From positions 1 to 13,144 of the forward strand of contig JBKPCR010000105.1 in the NCBI GenBank assembly GCA_046727435.1: a stretch of DNA of 13,144 nucleotides, read 5' to 3'. The stretch comes from CAVPRW01 sp046727435 [NCBI: bacterium]. Its GTDB lineage: Bacteria; Tectomicrobia; Entotheonellia; J063. The translations under genes and the position numbers were made by a program. Below, piece after piece: positions 7,466 to 12,875 of this stretch (positions within the stretch are counted from its first letter, which is position 1; the number at the start of each line of letters is the position of its first letter). The notes beneath the pieces are model-generated. The model saw nothing but the letters and a program-made list of their open reading frames with translations, had not been told where the DNA came from and ran no database searches.

Positions 7466-7603
7466 TCAGATCGCTGGCATGACCAGGGGATCGGTCTGTC
7501 GATTGAACCGGCTCGCATTGTTCCAGAGCCACCTGCGCGTCGTGTCCGGCTTGAGGCTTGACCAGTCGAACACGTTCTCCACATACCACCTCTGCCGGTG
7601 CAT
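7466..7603 (-). pseudogene. Short coding remnant of unknown family
   Basis: Reading leftward from ATG at 7603, this 45-codon frame gives a natural-looking C-terminal sequence: WYVENVFDWSSLKPDTTRRW followed by LWNNASRFNRQTDPLVMPAI, then TGA. About 80% of its third codon positions are G or C, unlike noncoding sequence nearby. The frame stays open upstream, but the translation there is arginine/proline-rich and not protein-like. There is no good ribosome site at the ATG. I read it as the 3' end of a gene whose front has been lost. I do not recognise the family. A second high-GC3 frame just upstream (7636-7821, minus; it includes VWAREVASSCRPLLAELASS) might be another piece or chance. Confidence 0.4.
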
Positions 7604-7840
7604 GTGGACTGTGGACCCACCTCCCCGAGGACCCGTCAGGAGCCTATCGTCGCCATTCGGTCGCCGTGCCGCTGGCGGTCGCCTGCGGCCGGCGCATGGG
7701 GCCGCCGGGAAGAGGCCAGCTCGGCCAGGAGCGGTCGGCAGCTGGACGCCACCTCCCGGGCCCAGACGTCTGCGGCCGGGTTGCCGTGTGTCTCCGCGTC
7801 GTCTTCGCGCCGACCGTCCCGCATGGCGCGCCGCCGTCCG

Positions 7841-8353
7841 TCAGCGCTCCCCATTCCCATACGCCTTCAGCGCCTCGGCATACTCCTGGCGGGGGAAGGT
7901 TTCCCCGTTGGGCACCCGCATCATATCCGTGAAAATCTCCAGGCGATTGCCGTCGGGATCGAGGAAGTAGAACGAACGACTGCCGCTGCCGCCAAGGTTG
8001 CCTCCGCCTTCGAAGCCATGCACGAGTGGCCCGTTGATCGGTTTCACCCCGTGGGCGTGCAGATGGGCCAGGGCCTTGAGGAACGCATCACGGTCTTCGA
8101 CCTCAAAGGCGATCTGCTGGATCAGCCGCTCGCGCGGGCCGGCAGCCGTCACGTCCACGCCTGGGGGGGCTGAGCCGATGACGAAGTCATGATGCACGTC
8201 GTCAAAGCGCAGGAAGGCTGTCTCCGATCCGTCCGGGCGCTTGGTGCGATTCGTGACCCGACACCCCAACACCTCAGTGTAGAAGCGGAACGAGCGCTCG
8301 AAGTCGGATACCAGAATCCCCACATGTCCGATGCGCTTCAGCTGGATACCCAT
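7841..8353 (-). CDS. VOC-superfamily protein (glyoxalase/extradiol dioxygenase-like)
   Basis: A 170-residue vicinal-oxygen-chelate protein: a single paired-beta-alpha-beta-beta-beta unit with a C-terminal tail. The ATG at 8353 follows AAGGAGGA. The first metal ligand fits H10 in RIGHVGILVSD. The last fits E139 in FYFLDPDGNRLEIFTD. The middle ligand, normally the second His of an HHIAF-type strand, is Q80 here (LIQQIAFEVED), so the usual His-His-Glu set is incomplete. A glycine-rich loop (GGGNLGGSGS, 116-125) precedes the last strand. The context (second VOC gene, MarR, FAH) suggests ring-cleavage or detoxification chemistry, but the substrate is unknown. Metal binding may use a neighbour such as H54/H55, or may be lost. 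Confidence 0.85.
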   Translation of the reverse strand: MGIQLKRIGHVGILVSDFERSFRFYTEVLGCRVTNRTKRPDGSETAFLRFDDVHHDFVIGSAPPGVDVTAAGPRERLIQQIAFEVEDRDAFLKALAHLHAHGVKPINGPLVHGFEGGGNLGGSGSRSFYFLDPDGNRLEIFTDMMRVPNGETFPRQEYAEALKAYGNGER

Positions 8354-8380
8354 AGGTCTTTTCCTCCTTCACGGCCACAT

Positions 8381-8418
8381 GCTTCCCATACTGCGGGCGG
8401 TCGCCCCCCCTGGGAAGC
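8381..8418. repeat. Intercistronic stem-loop between the two VOC genes
   Basis: Eight-base arms GCTTCCCA (8381-8388) and TGGGAAGC (8411-8418) pair perfectly. Inside them a smaller stem, GGGC (8395-8398) with GCCC (8403-8406), can also form. No U-tract follows on the minus strand. In a shared mRNA this hairpin could tune stability or relative expression of the two VOC genes. Confidence 0.6.
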
Positions 8419-8437
8419 AACCGCACCACTCCACCCA

Positions 8438-8794
8438 TCACGATCGAACCATCAGCTGCAGGCGGTGTCCATCAGGGTCATTGAAGTAGATACAGCGATC
8501 TTCCCCCGGACGACCAGTAACTGTCACGCCATTTTTCTCCAGCTCGGCTTTGAGTGTTTCGTATGTGCCCGACTCCACGTTCAACGCCAGATGGTTGAGG
8601 TCGTTGCCTGTGGTTAGGGGCTCGTTACCGCGCTTCTTGAACAGCGCTACCCCCTGATGGCCACAGTGCAGAAACGCCTGGCCATCGTTCTCGCGATAGA
8701 CGGTCATGCCCAGGAGCTCGGTGTAAAACTTCTTGGCGCGTGCCACGTCTTGCACATGCAGGACGAGATGGTCGATGCCGTTGGTCTGGATCAT
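8438..8794 (-). CDS. VOC-superfamily protein (glyoxalase/fosfomycin-resistance-like fold)
   Basis: A 118-residue, single-unit VOC protein. The ATG at 8794 follows AGGAGGAAGG; a longer frame upstream lacks homology. Ligand positions fit H9 in GIDHLVLHVQD and H68 in DLNHLALNVES. The third position, usually Glu in an RIEL-type strand, is Q113 here (DPDGHRLQLMV). RAKKFYTELLGMTVYRENDG (19-38) and CIYFNDPDGH are typical of small dioxygenase/glyoxalase-like proteins. Glutamine is an accepted ligand in some glyoxalase I enzymes, so it may still bind metal. It lies between marR and the other VOC gene, all leftward, and is probably controlled with them. Substrate unknown. Confidence 0.87.
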   Translation of the reverse strand: MIQTNGIDHLVLHVQDVARAKKFYTELLGMTVYRENDGQAFLHCGHQGVALFKKRGNEPLTTGNDLNHLALNVESGTYETLKAELEKNGVTVTGRPGEDRCIYFNDPDGHRLQLMVRS

Positions 8795-8909
8795 GTCGCC
8801 TTCCTCCTCTCCTCCGGTGTGCATCCTCATATTAGTGGTGGGAAGATTGGTCGTGCCACCCCCCAAAGACCCTACGAATCATGGCTTCATGGCCGCCCCC
8901 AACCCACGA

Positions 8910-9383
8910 TCAGCGACGACGAGGGACAGTGATCTCCTTCAAGGCACTGCCAAGAAGCGCGAGCCCTTGGGCGACCTGGAGGAGGTCGGCTGCCGTGAGG
9001 CCGGCAAGCACTTTGGCCATCCGGGATGACGCCGCTTCGCGCGCCTGCTGAAGATGCTGCGCCCCAGCGGGGGTAAGCGTCAAGACGACGCTGCGGCGTT
9101 CCTCGGGGTGCGTCATACGGCTCACCAGCGCGCGTCGCACCAGGCGGTCGACCGTAGCCGATGCGGTTGAGCGCGCCACCCCCAGGTGCTCGGCCACGCT
9201 CGAGAGGGGAGCGCCAGGCTTGCCACTCAGGAACGTGAGCACACGAAACTGAGGGACGGATAACAGAGGTGCCCTACGGGAGCGCATCTCGGTACGGATA
9301 AAGCGCATCACCAAGGGAACCGTCTCCATCACCTCTCGTGCGCACACATCTGGAGTGATCGCCGTTGCCGCCTGTGCCTTCAT
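8910..9383 (-). CDS. MarR-family transcriptional regulator
   Basis: A 157-residue winged helix-turn-helix repressor. The ATG at 9383 follows GGGGAGGG; the frame continues upstream but without family sequence. The N-terminal dimerisation helices (VCAREVMETVPLVMRFIRTE) precede LSVPQFRVLTFLSGKPGAPL, the recognition region SSVAEHLGVARSTASATVDR (61-80), and the wing with the family signature MTHPEERRSVVLTLTPAGAQ (90-109). A C-terminal dimer helix follows. MarR proteins usually sense small aromatic or phenolic ligands and bind palindromes at their own promoter. A matching palindrome is at 9459-9477. Downstream VOC and FAH genes are likely targets, which fits control of a catabolic or detoxification set. 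It ends in TGA and looks intact. Confidence 0.93.
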   Translation of the reverse strand: MKAQAATAITPDVCAREVMETVPLVMRFIRTEMRSRRAPLLSVPQFRVLTFLSGKPGAPLSSVAEHLGVARSTASATVDRLVRRALVSRMTHPEERRSVVLTLTPAGAQHLQQAREAASSRMAKVLAGLTAADLLQVAQGLALLGSALKEITVPRRR

Positions 9384-9453
9384 CAGCCCTCCCCGAAAGT
9401 CGGTTCTCCAGCCATGGGTCCAGCTTGCCGAGATGGCTAGGGTTGTTCTCACC

Positions 9454-9477
9454 ACGAATTGTTCGTGTTACGAACAA
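9454..9477. promoter_or_regulatory. Predicted MarR operator at the marR start site
   Basis: TTGTTCGTGTTACGAACAA (9459-9477) has perfect 8-base arms around GTT. A further ACGAA at 9454-9458 makes three alternating half-sites (ACGAA, TTCGT, ACGAA) spaced by 8 bases, so two overlapping palindromes are possible. It covers the predicted +1 of the marR promoter, an ideal position for autorepression. Confidence 0.75.
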
Positions 9478-9479
9478 CG

Positions 9480-9508
9480 ACTGTATCTCTACACTTAGGC
9501 GTTGTCAA
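9480..9508 (-). promoter_or_regulatory. sigma70 promoter of marR
   Basis: On the minus strand a consensus -35 TTGACA (9503-9508) is followed after 17 bases by -10 TACAGT (9480-9485). Transcription would start near 9473, inside the palindromic operator, and run through marR and perhaps the VOC and FAH genes. The untranslated leader would be about 90 bases. Confidence 0.75.
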
Positions 9509-9652
9509 GACCCTCTAGAGATGAGAACGTAAGGCAAGGGTTTGCGACGGGGGGTATGTCTGATTTTGATTCCATTGCAACAATTGAACTCTCGGGGAGC
9601 AGGGGGTAGACGCACCTGCGAAATTCTTGGCTTCTGCCCGGCAAGACATGGC

Positions 9653-10732
9653 TCAGCCAAGGCGGTGGCAGGTCGGCATGACCTCCTCGGCGAACAGGCG
9701 CAGGGAGCGTAGCGTTTGCGCGTGGGTGAGGGTGCCAAAGCAAAAGGAGCCGACGAAGTAGTTCGAGCCAGTACTATGCAGGTGGTCCTGTACTTGCTTT
9801 TTGACGGTGTCAGGCGACCCGACGATATGCAGCCCCTCTGCTAAGCGTGCGTCAAAGTCAGCCAGATACGCCGCCCGCCCGCTAGCGTCGCCATTTACCA
9901 AGCGCAGGTAGTTGAAATTGTAGATGAAGTCAGCAAAAGCAGCCTTCGCTTCTTGCAAGGCCTGGGCGTCAGTCTCGGCAACATAGACGTGTCGAACGAT
10001 ACCGTATTTAGGAGCGGCTACGTGCGCGTTCAAACGCTTCGGGTTGGTATGGTGCTCCTGCCAGACGTGCTTATAGAGGTCAAACAATTCTCGCATGGTG
10101 GTCATGGGGGGGTAGTGCGTGATGGTGTTTAGTCCTTCCTCGGCCAACCACCTGATCGAGTTGGCGTTGTCGGTGGGATACCAAAGAGGCGGATAGGGAC
10201 GTTGGAAGGGTTCGATGTGCAGCCGCACGGGCGTGAACGAGTAGTACTCGCCGGCGTAGGAGACCTCACCGCTGGTCAGGCCCGAGGTGAGGATATCCAA
10301 CGCCTCCCGGAACATGGCACGTGCCTGCTGTGGAGTCACCTGGTAGAAGGCTAGTTCGTAGGAAGAGACACCACGGCCGACGCCAACTTCCAGCCTGCCG
10401 CGGCTCATGTTGTCCAGCATACAGATTTCCTGGATGAGTCGGAGGGGGTTGTAGAGCGGCAGTAGGTAGACCAAGGGCCCCAAGCGGAGGCGGTGGGTCC
10501 GCTGGATGGCGGCTGACAGGAAGATACTGGGCGAGGGCGCCATGCCCAGCGGCGTGGCTTGATGTTCTGCGAGATGATAGCAGTAGAAACCGGCTTCGTC
10601 GGCGTATTCTAGGCATTGCAAGCGCTGCTCATACAGCTCAGGAAGCGACAGCTGATTCCGATCGATCCAGTCGAAGATACCGAACTGCACCGCCGGCGCG
10701 TCCGCCGGAGATGTGGCATGATCATCAAGCAT
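9653..10732 (-). CDS. LLM-class (bacterial luciferase-like) flavin-dependent oxidoreductase
   Basis: A 359-residue TIM-barrel monooxygenase of the luciferase-like family, using FMNH2 or F420. The ATG at 10732 follows GGAGG at eight bases; an upstream TTG at 10777 has no such site. VQFGIFDWIDRNQLSLPELY starts the barrel, and AEHQATPLGMAPSPSIFLSA carries the family motif after strand 2. RTHRLRLGPLVYLLPLYNPL, then QEICMLDNMSRGRLEVGVGR with GV, form the classic flavin-binding and substrate region. GSPDTVKKQVQDHL near the C-terminus is also typical. Family roles include oxidation of alkanesulfonates, terpenes, amines and aromatics; the substrate here is unknown. It is upstream of marR in the same direction, with 269 bases between, and marR has its own promoter, so the genes form a neighbourhood rather than a tight operon. 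Confidence 0.92.
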   Translation of the reverse strand: MLDDHATSPADAPAVQFGIFDWIDRNQLSLPELYEQRLQCLEYADEAGFYCYHLAEHQATPLGMAPSPSIFLSAAIQRTHRLRLGPLVYLLPLYNPLRLIQEICMLDNMSRGRLEVGVGRGVSSYELAFYQVTPQQARAMFREALDILTSGLTSGEVSYAGEYYSFTPVRLHIEPFQRPYPPLWYPTDNANSIRWLAEEGLNTITHYPPMTTMRELFDLYKHVWQEHHTNPKRLNAHVAAPKYGIVRHVYVAETDAQALQEAKAAFADFIYNFNYLRLVNGDASGRAAYLADFDARLAEGLHIVGSPDTVKKQVQDHLHSTGSNYFVGSFCFGTLTHAQTLRSLRLFAEEVMPTCHRLG

Positions 10733-11094
10733 CTCTTCGCCTCCATATGCCCATGCCTGAACAAACCTAAGCACCAAGATAAGGTTCTGAGAGGCGGGTG
10801 ACAGGCCTACCCTTCTCGCTCTTCTTCACCCTCGCTGTCGCTTGCGACGAGAAAAAAGTAGACCGATATCCAAGACAACTTGGCATTCGTGAGGCCACAA
10901 TAGTATGGCTTCTTATGGCTGTCAATGGCCTTATGGCGATCCAGGGCTCTGTAGTTCTGCAGTGGCTGATGTAGCCCGGGAGCGGGGCAATGGGTCCGGG
11001 CCCCGGGAGCCTGATGGGGGTCTTTTACCGGGTGGCCTGCCTCAAGCCACACTTGATGCCCAGCGTTCGATCAGCCAAGTACCTTGCCTTCTGA
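10733..11094. other. Divergent intergenic region between the LLM gene and the trpS leader
   Basis: No convincing gene. A minus-strand frame (10807-11052) has weak third-position GC bias and no recognisable sequence. Two patterns stand out. ATGGC occurs four times at near-helical spacing (10905, 10915, 10925, 10933). A GC-rich stem CGGGGC (10983-10988) pairs with GCCCCG (11000-11005), inside a stretch in which CCCGGGAGC occurs twice. Either could be protein-binding or structural; neither is assigned. Confidence 0.5.
10776..10804 (-). promoter_or_regulatory. Weak candidate promoter of the LLM gene
   Basis: On the minus strand CTGTCA (10799-10804, four of six to the -35 consensus) lies 17 bases before TATCTT (10776-10781, four of six). 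The start would fall near 10769, about 37 bases before the ATG at 10732. Confidence 0.3.
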
Positions 11095-11124
11095 TTGACC
11101 TACTGGCCCAAGAAGTGCTAAAGT
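11095..11124 (+). promoter_or_regulatory. sigma70 promoter of the trpS leader transcript
   Basis: TTGACC (11095-11100) is followed after 18 bases by TAAAGT (11119-11124), preceded by TGC, which makes an extended -10. The start would be near 11131-11134, so the leader-peptide ATG at 11135 would be at or within a few bases of the 5' end. Confidence 0.6.
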
Positions 11125-11134
11125 TCCTAGCGTT

Positions 11135-11191
11135 ATGTGTACACGAAGCGACTCAACCATCAACTTTGTGCAGCTGTGGTGGCGCCCCTAA
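11135..11191 (+). CDS. trpL: TrpL-type leader peptide with tandem Trp codons
   Basis: An 18-codon frame, MCTRSDSTINFVQLWWRP, ends with TGG TGG CGC CCC TAA. The two adjacent Trp codons (11177-11182) lie directly before the first arm of the attenuator, exactly where a ribosome starved for charged tRNA-Trp should stall. There is no Shine-Dalgarno sequence. The predicted transcription start is so close that the peptide is probably read from a leaderless or near-leaderless mRNA, as is known for trpL of Sinorhizobium. Tandem Trp codons, stop position and hairpin spacing together make chance unlikely. The gene it controls is trpS rather than trpE. The symbol is used by analogy. Confidence 0.82.
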   Translation: MCTRSDSTINFVQLWWRP

Positions 11192-11258
11192 AAGGGGCGG
11201 CACGAGCCTTTTTGCTTTGATCATGCCGCCGTGGCTCTCCGGCGGCATGTGTTTTTTT
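11183..11258 (+). promoter_or_regulatory. Ribosome-mediated transcription attenuator of trpS
   Basis: Four pairing segments are visible. Segment 1 CGCCCC (11183-11188) pairs with segment 2 GGGGCG (11194-11199). Segment 2 can instead use GGCGGCA (11196-11202) to pair with segment 3 TGCCGCC (11224-11230), forming an antiterminator. Segment 3 also belongs to the terminator stem with segment 4. A ribosome stalled on the Trp codons at 11177-11182 would mask segment 1, free segment 2 and block the terminator. A ribosome reaching the TAA at 11189-11191 would cover segment 2 and let the terminator form. This is the classical trp logic, here 5' of a tryptophanyl-tRNA synthetase. Confidence 0.82.
11222..11258 (+). 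terminator. Intrinsic terminator of the trpS attenuator
   Basis: CATGCCGCC (11222-11230) and GGCGGCATG (11241-11249) form a perfect 9-bp stem with a 10-base loop, followed by TG and seven T (11252-11258). It lies 71 bases before the trpS start codon, so it must be bypassed for trpS to be expressed from the upstream promoter. Confidence 0.9.
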
Positions 11259-11329
11259 GCGAGCCCATGCCCCCGGACGTGGCAGCGGCGGCACACGACA
11301 TCCACTGCAACTTCGTCAGGGAGATCATC

Positions 11330-12358
11330 ATGCAGCACTGCTTTTCGATAGCTTCTGAGAAGCCGATCGTCGTAACGGGTGACCGGCCGACCGGCCCTCT
11401 GCATCTTGGCCACTACGTCGGCTCACTGCGCACTCGCCTCCGCCTCCAAGAGGACTATCGACAGTTCGTGTTGATCGCCGATCTTCAGGCACTGACCGAC
11501 AATGCTGAAAATCCGAGCAAGGTCACTGGGAATGTGCTCGCAGTGGCGATGGACTATCTCGCGGTGGGCATTGATCCCGCGAAGACGACTATCTGCATCC
11601 AGTCACAGATACCAGAGCTCGCGGAACTCTCGATGTACTTGCTCAACCTGGTGACGGTGGCCCGGCTCGAACGCAATCCGACGGTGAAAGAAGAAATTCA
11701 TCAGCGTGGTTTCCAGCGCACCATCCCGGCAGGTTTCCTGGCCTACCCTGTCAGTCAAGCGGCTGATATCACCGCCTTCAAAGCACGTTACGTCCCCGTG
11801 GGCGAAGATCAACTCCCGATGATCGAGCAGACGAACGAACTCGTGCGGAGTTTCAACCGTGCCTATGGCGATGTGCTGGTCGAAGCCGAGGCGATCCTTT
11901 CGAGGGTTGGCCGGCTCCCTGGTATTGATGGTAAGACCAAGATGAGCAAGTCGCTGGGGAATACCATTCCGCTCTCCGCCGATCCGGACCAGATTCACCG
12001 GGCAGTCGAGCGGATGTACACCGATCCTGGTCACGTGCGTGTGAGCGATCCCGGAAAGGTTGAAGGCAACGTCGTCTTCACGTACCTGGATGCGTTCGAG
12101 GAGGACACCTTGCTCGTGGACGAACTCAAGACCCACTATCGGCGGGGTGGACTCGGAGATCGAGCCCTCAAGCAAATGCTTGAGACGCGGCTTCAAGAGA
12201 TGCTCGCCCCGATACGAGCGTGTCGCCATCAGCTGGCGCAAGATCCGGGGCAGATCATCGACATCGTGCGTGAAGGTACTGAAGTGGCACGGCAGGTCGC
12301 GGCGAGTACCCTCACAGAGGTTCGCCGGGCCCTTGGTCTGAACTATTTTTGCAGCTAG
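11330..12358 (+). CDS. trpS: Tryptophanyl-tRNA synthetase
   Basis: A 342-residue class I aminoacyl-tRNA synthetase that charges tRNA-Trp using ATP. The ATG at 11330 follows AGGGAG at seven bases. Frames further upstream cross the terminator and are not used. The HIGH motif is [10 protein letters not shown] (HLGH at 25-28) after VVTGDRPTG. The KMSKS motif is intact at 204-208 ([11 protein letters not shown]). [30 protein letters not shown] and [20 protein letters not shown] match the dimeric bacterial enzyme. Length is normal. The gene ends with TAG. Control by the attenuator would raise expression when charged tRNA-Trp is scarce, or when TrpRS is inhibited. An attenuated auxiliary TrpRS giving indolmycin resistance is known in Streptomyces coelicolor; whether this is the only trpS in the genome cannot be seen here. 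Confidence 0.96.
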   Translation: MQHCFSIASEKPIVVTGDRPTGPLHLGHYVGSLRTRLRLQEDYRQFVLIADLQALTDNAENPSKVTGNVLAVAMDYLAVGIDPAKTTICIQSQIPELAELSMYLLNLVTVARLERNPTVKEEIHQRGFQRTIPAGFLAYPVSQAADITAFKARYVPVGEDQLPMIEQTNELVRSFNRAYGDVLVEAEAILSRVGRLPGIDGKTKMSKSLGNTIPLSADPDQIHRAVERMYTDPGHVRVSDPGKVEGNVVFTYLDAFEEDTLLVDELKTHYRRGGLGDRALKQMLETRLQEMLAPIRACRHQLAQDPGQIIDIVREGTEVARQVAASTLTEVRRALGLNYFCS

Positions 12359-12644
12359 GCAATCTTGCTTTGCCTGGATGATGTCAGAGCTAATCTAACA
12401 TTGGTTTGAACCGACGGCCCTATGGCCGCGGCACAAGCCCTGCCTATGTGCTAGGCATGCATAAAGCTTACAGGGTGCAAGTCCCTGCACCATGTCTCCC
12501 CGGCGATCGGGACCCCAGGCGTATGGGGTGGCGTCTAAGCACGCCCGCCTGTAGAGGTAGGCGATCAGTTTCTTGAGGATTCCGGAGTTAGAGCATCGAG
12601 GGTGAGAGTTGCGCAACCTGGCATGTACCCTTCAGCGCACCCGC
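12359..12644. other. Gap between trpS and the zinc-ribbon gene
   Basis: No gene is visible. Directly at the trpS stop, AGGCAA (12357-12362) and TTGCCT (12370-12375) form a weak hairpin without a U-tract. The rest is dominated by the hairpin array at 12415-12563. The convergent gene at 12645-12875 ends here, so a bidirectional 3' region is expected. Confidence 0.5.
12415..12563. ncRNA. Candidate structured RNA: run of six local hairpins
   Basis: Within 149 bases six short stems follow one another: CGGCC/GGCCG (12415-12428), TGCCTA/TAGGCA (12441-12457), CAGGG/CCCTG with 7-base loop TGCAAGT (12471-12487), CCCG/CGGG (12499-12511), ACCCCA/TGGGGT (12512-12529) and CGCCT/AGGCG (12546-12563). The third resembles a tRNA T-arm and also the GGTGAAAGTCC-type hairpins of group II intron domain I. 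No protein frame fits. The strand is not determined. It could be a group II intron remnant, the trpS 3' untranslated region or an independent ncRNA. Confidence 0.45.
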
Positions 12645-12875
12645 CTAGCCTATATGGGTTAGAATGAAGACGCGACGCAGATCTCGATCACAGTCAGAGC
12701 ACTCGTAGTAGGTGGCCGTCTCCACCCCATACGGCCCCAAGTCTCGTATCCTTTCCTCGACAGCTTGCAGTGGAATCAGGCATGTTGGGCACTGAGGGGG
12801 GCGTAAAGAGATTATCACCGCACCGACGCAGACGAGTACAGCACCCATGCCCACGATGATGGACTCGATAAGCAT
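12645..12875 (-). CDS. Small membrane protein with zinc-ribbon-like motif, function unknown
   Basis: A 76-residue protein. The ATG at 12875 follows GAGGTGA at seven bases, a good site for a short gene. Residues 1-25 form one hydrophobic segment (MLIESIIVGMGAVLVCVGAV), probably a membrane anchor. A cytosolic or periplasmic tail carries two Cys pairs, CPTC (29-32) and CSDC (about 59-62), which together could bind one zinc or form disulfides. The tail includes PLQAVEERIRDLGPYGVETA and ends with FILTHIG. I do not recognise a named family. It is transcribed toward trpS and does not look co-transcribed with any gene in view. Confidence 0.7.
   Translation of the reverse strand: MLIESIIVGMGAVLVCVGAVIISLRPPQCPTCLIPLQAVEERIRDLGPYGVETATYYECSDCDRDLRRVFILTHIG

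Larger units (their letters stand above)
7297..7840. other. Gap between the first VOC gene and the FAH gene
   Basis: About 540 bases without an intact gene. From right to left on the minus strand it holds a GC-rich arginine/alanine-rich open frame of doubtful reality (7636-7821), the protein-like remnant at 7466-7603, the 11-bp stem-loop at 7429-7462 and the FAH promoter at 7354-7382. The long plus-strand frames here look like shadows. Confidence 0.55.

Noticed and set aside
7444-7482. Leader peptide of 12 codons after a GGAGGAGG ribosome site on the plus strand
   Set aside because: No plus-strand gene follows for control, and the purine-rich arm is explained by the inverted repeat.
7398-8173. 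Overlapping plus-strand frames of about 190 codons
   Set aside because: Arginine/serine/proline-rich translation, partly antisense to a VOC gene, no recognisable domain.
10807-11052. 81-codon minus-strand frame before the LLM gene
   Set aside because: Weak third-position GC bias, no ribosome site and no recognisable motif; could be real but is not supported.
11161-11260. T-box riboswitch upstream of trpS
   Set aside because: No clear T-box consensus or stem I specifier region. The leader peptide with two Trp codons explains the hairpins better.
12471-12487. tRNA T-arm at the TGCAAGT loop
   Set aside because: The loop lacks the TTC start, and no acceptor stem, D-arm or anticodon arm can be built around it.
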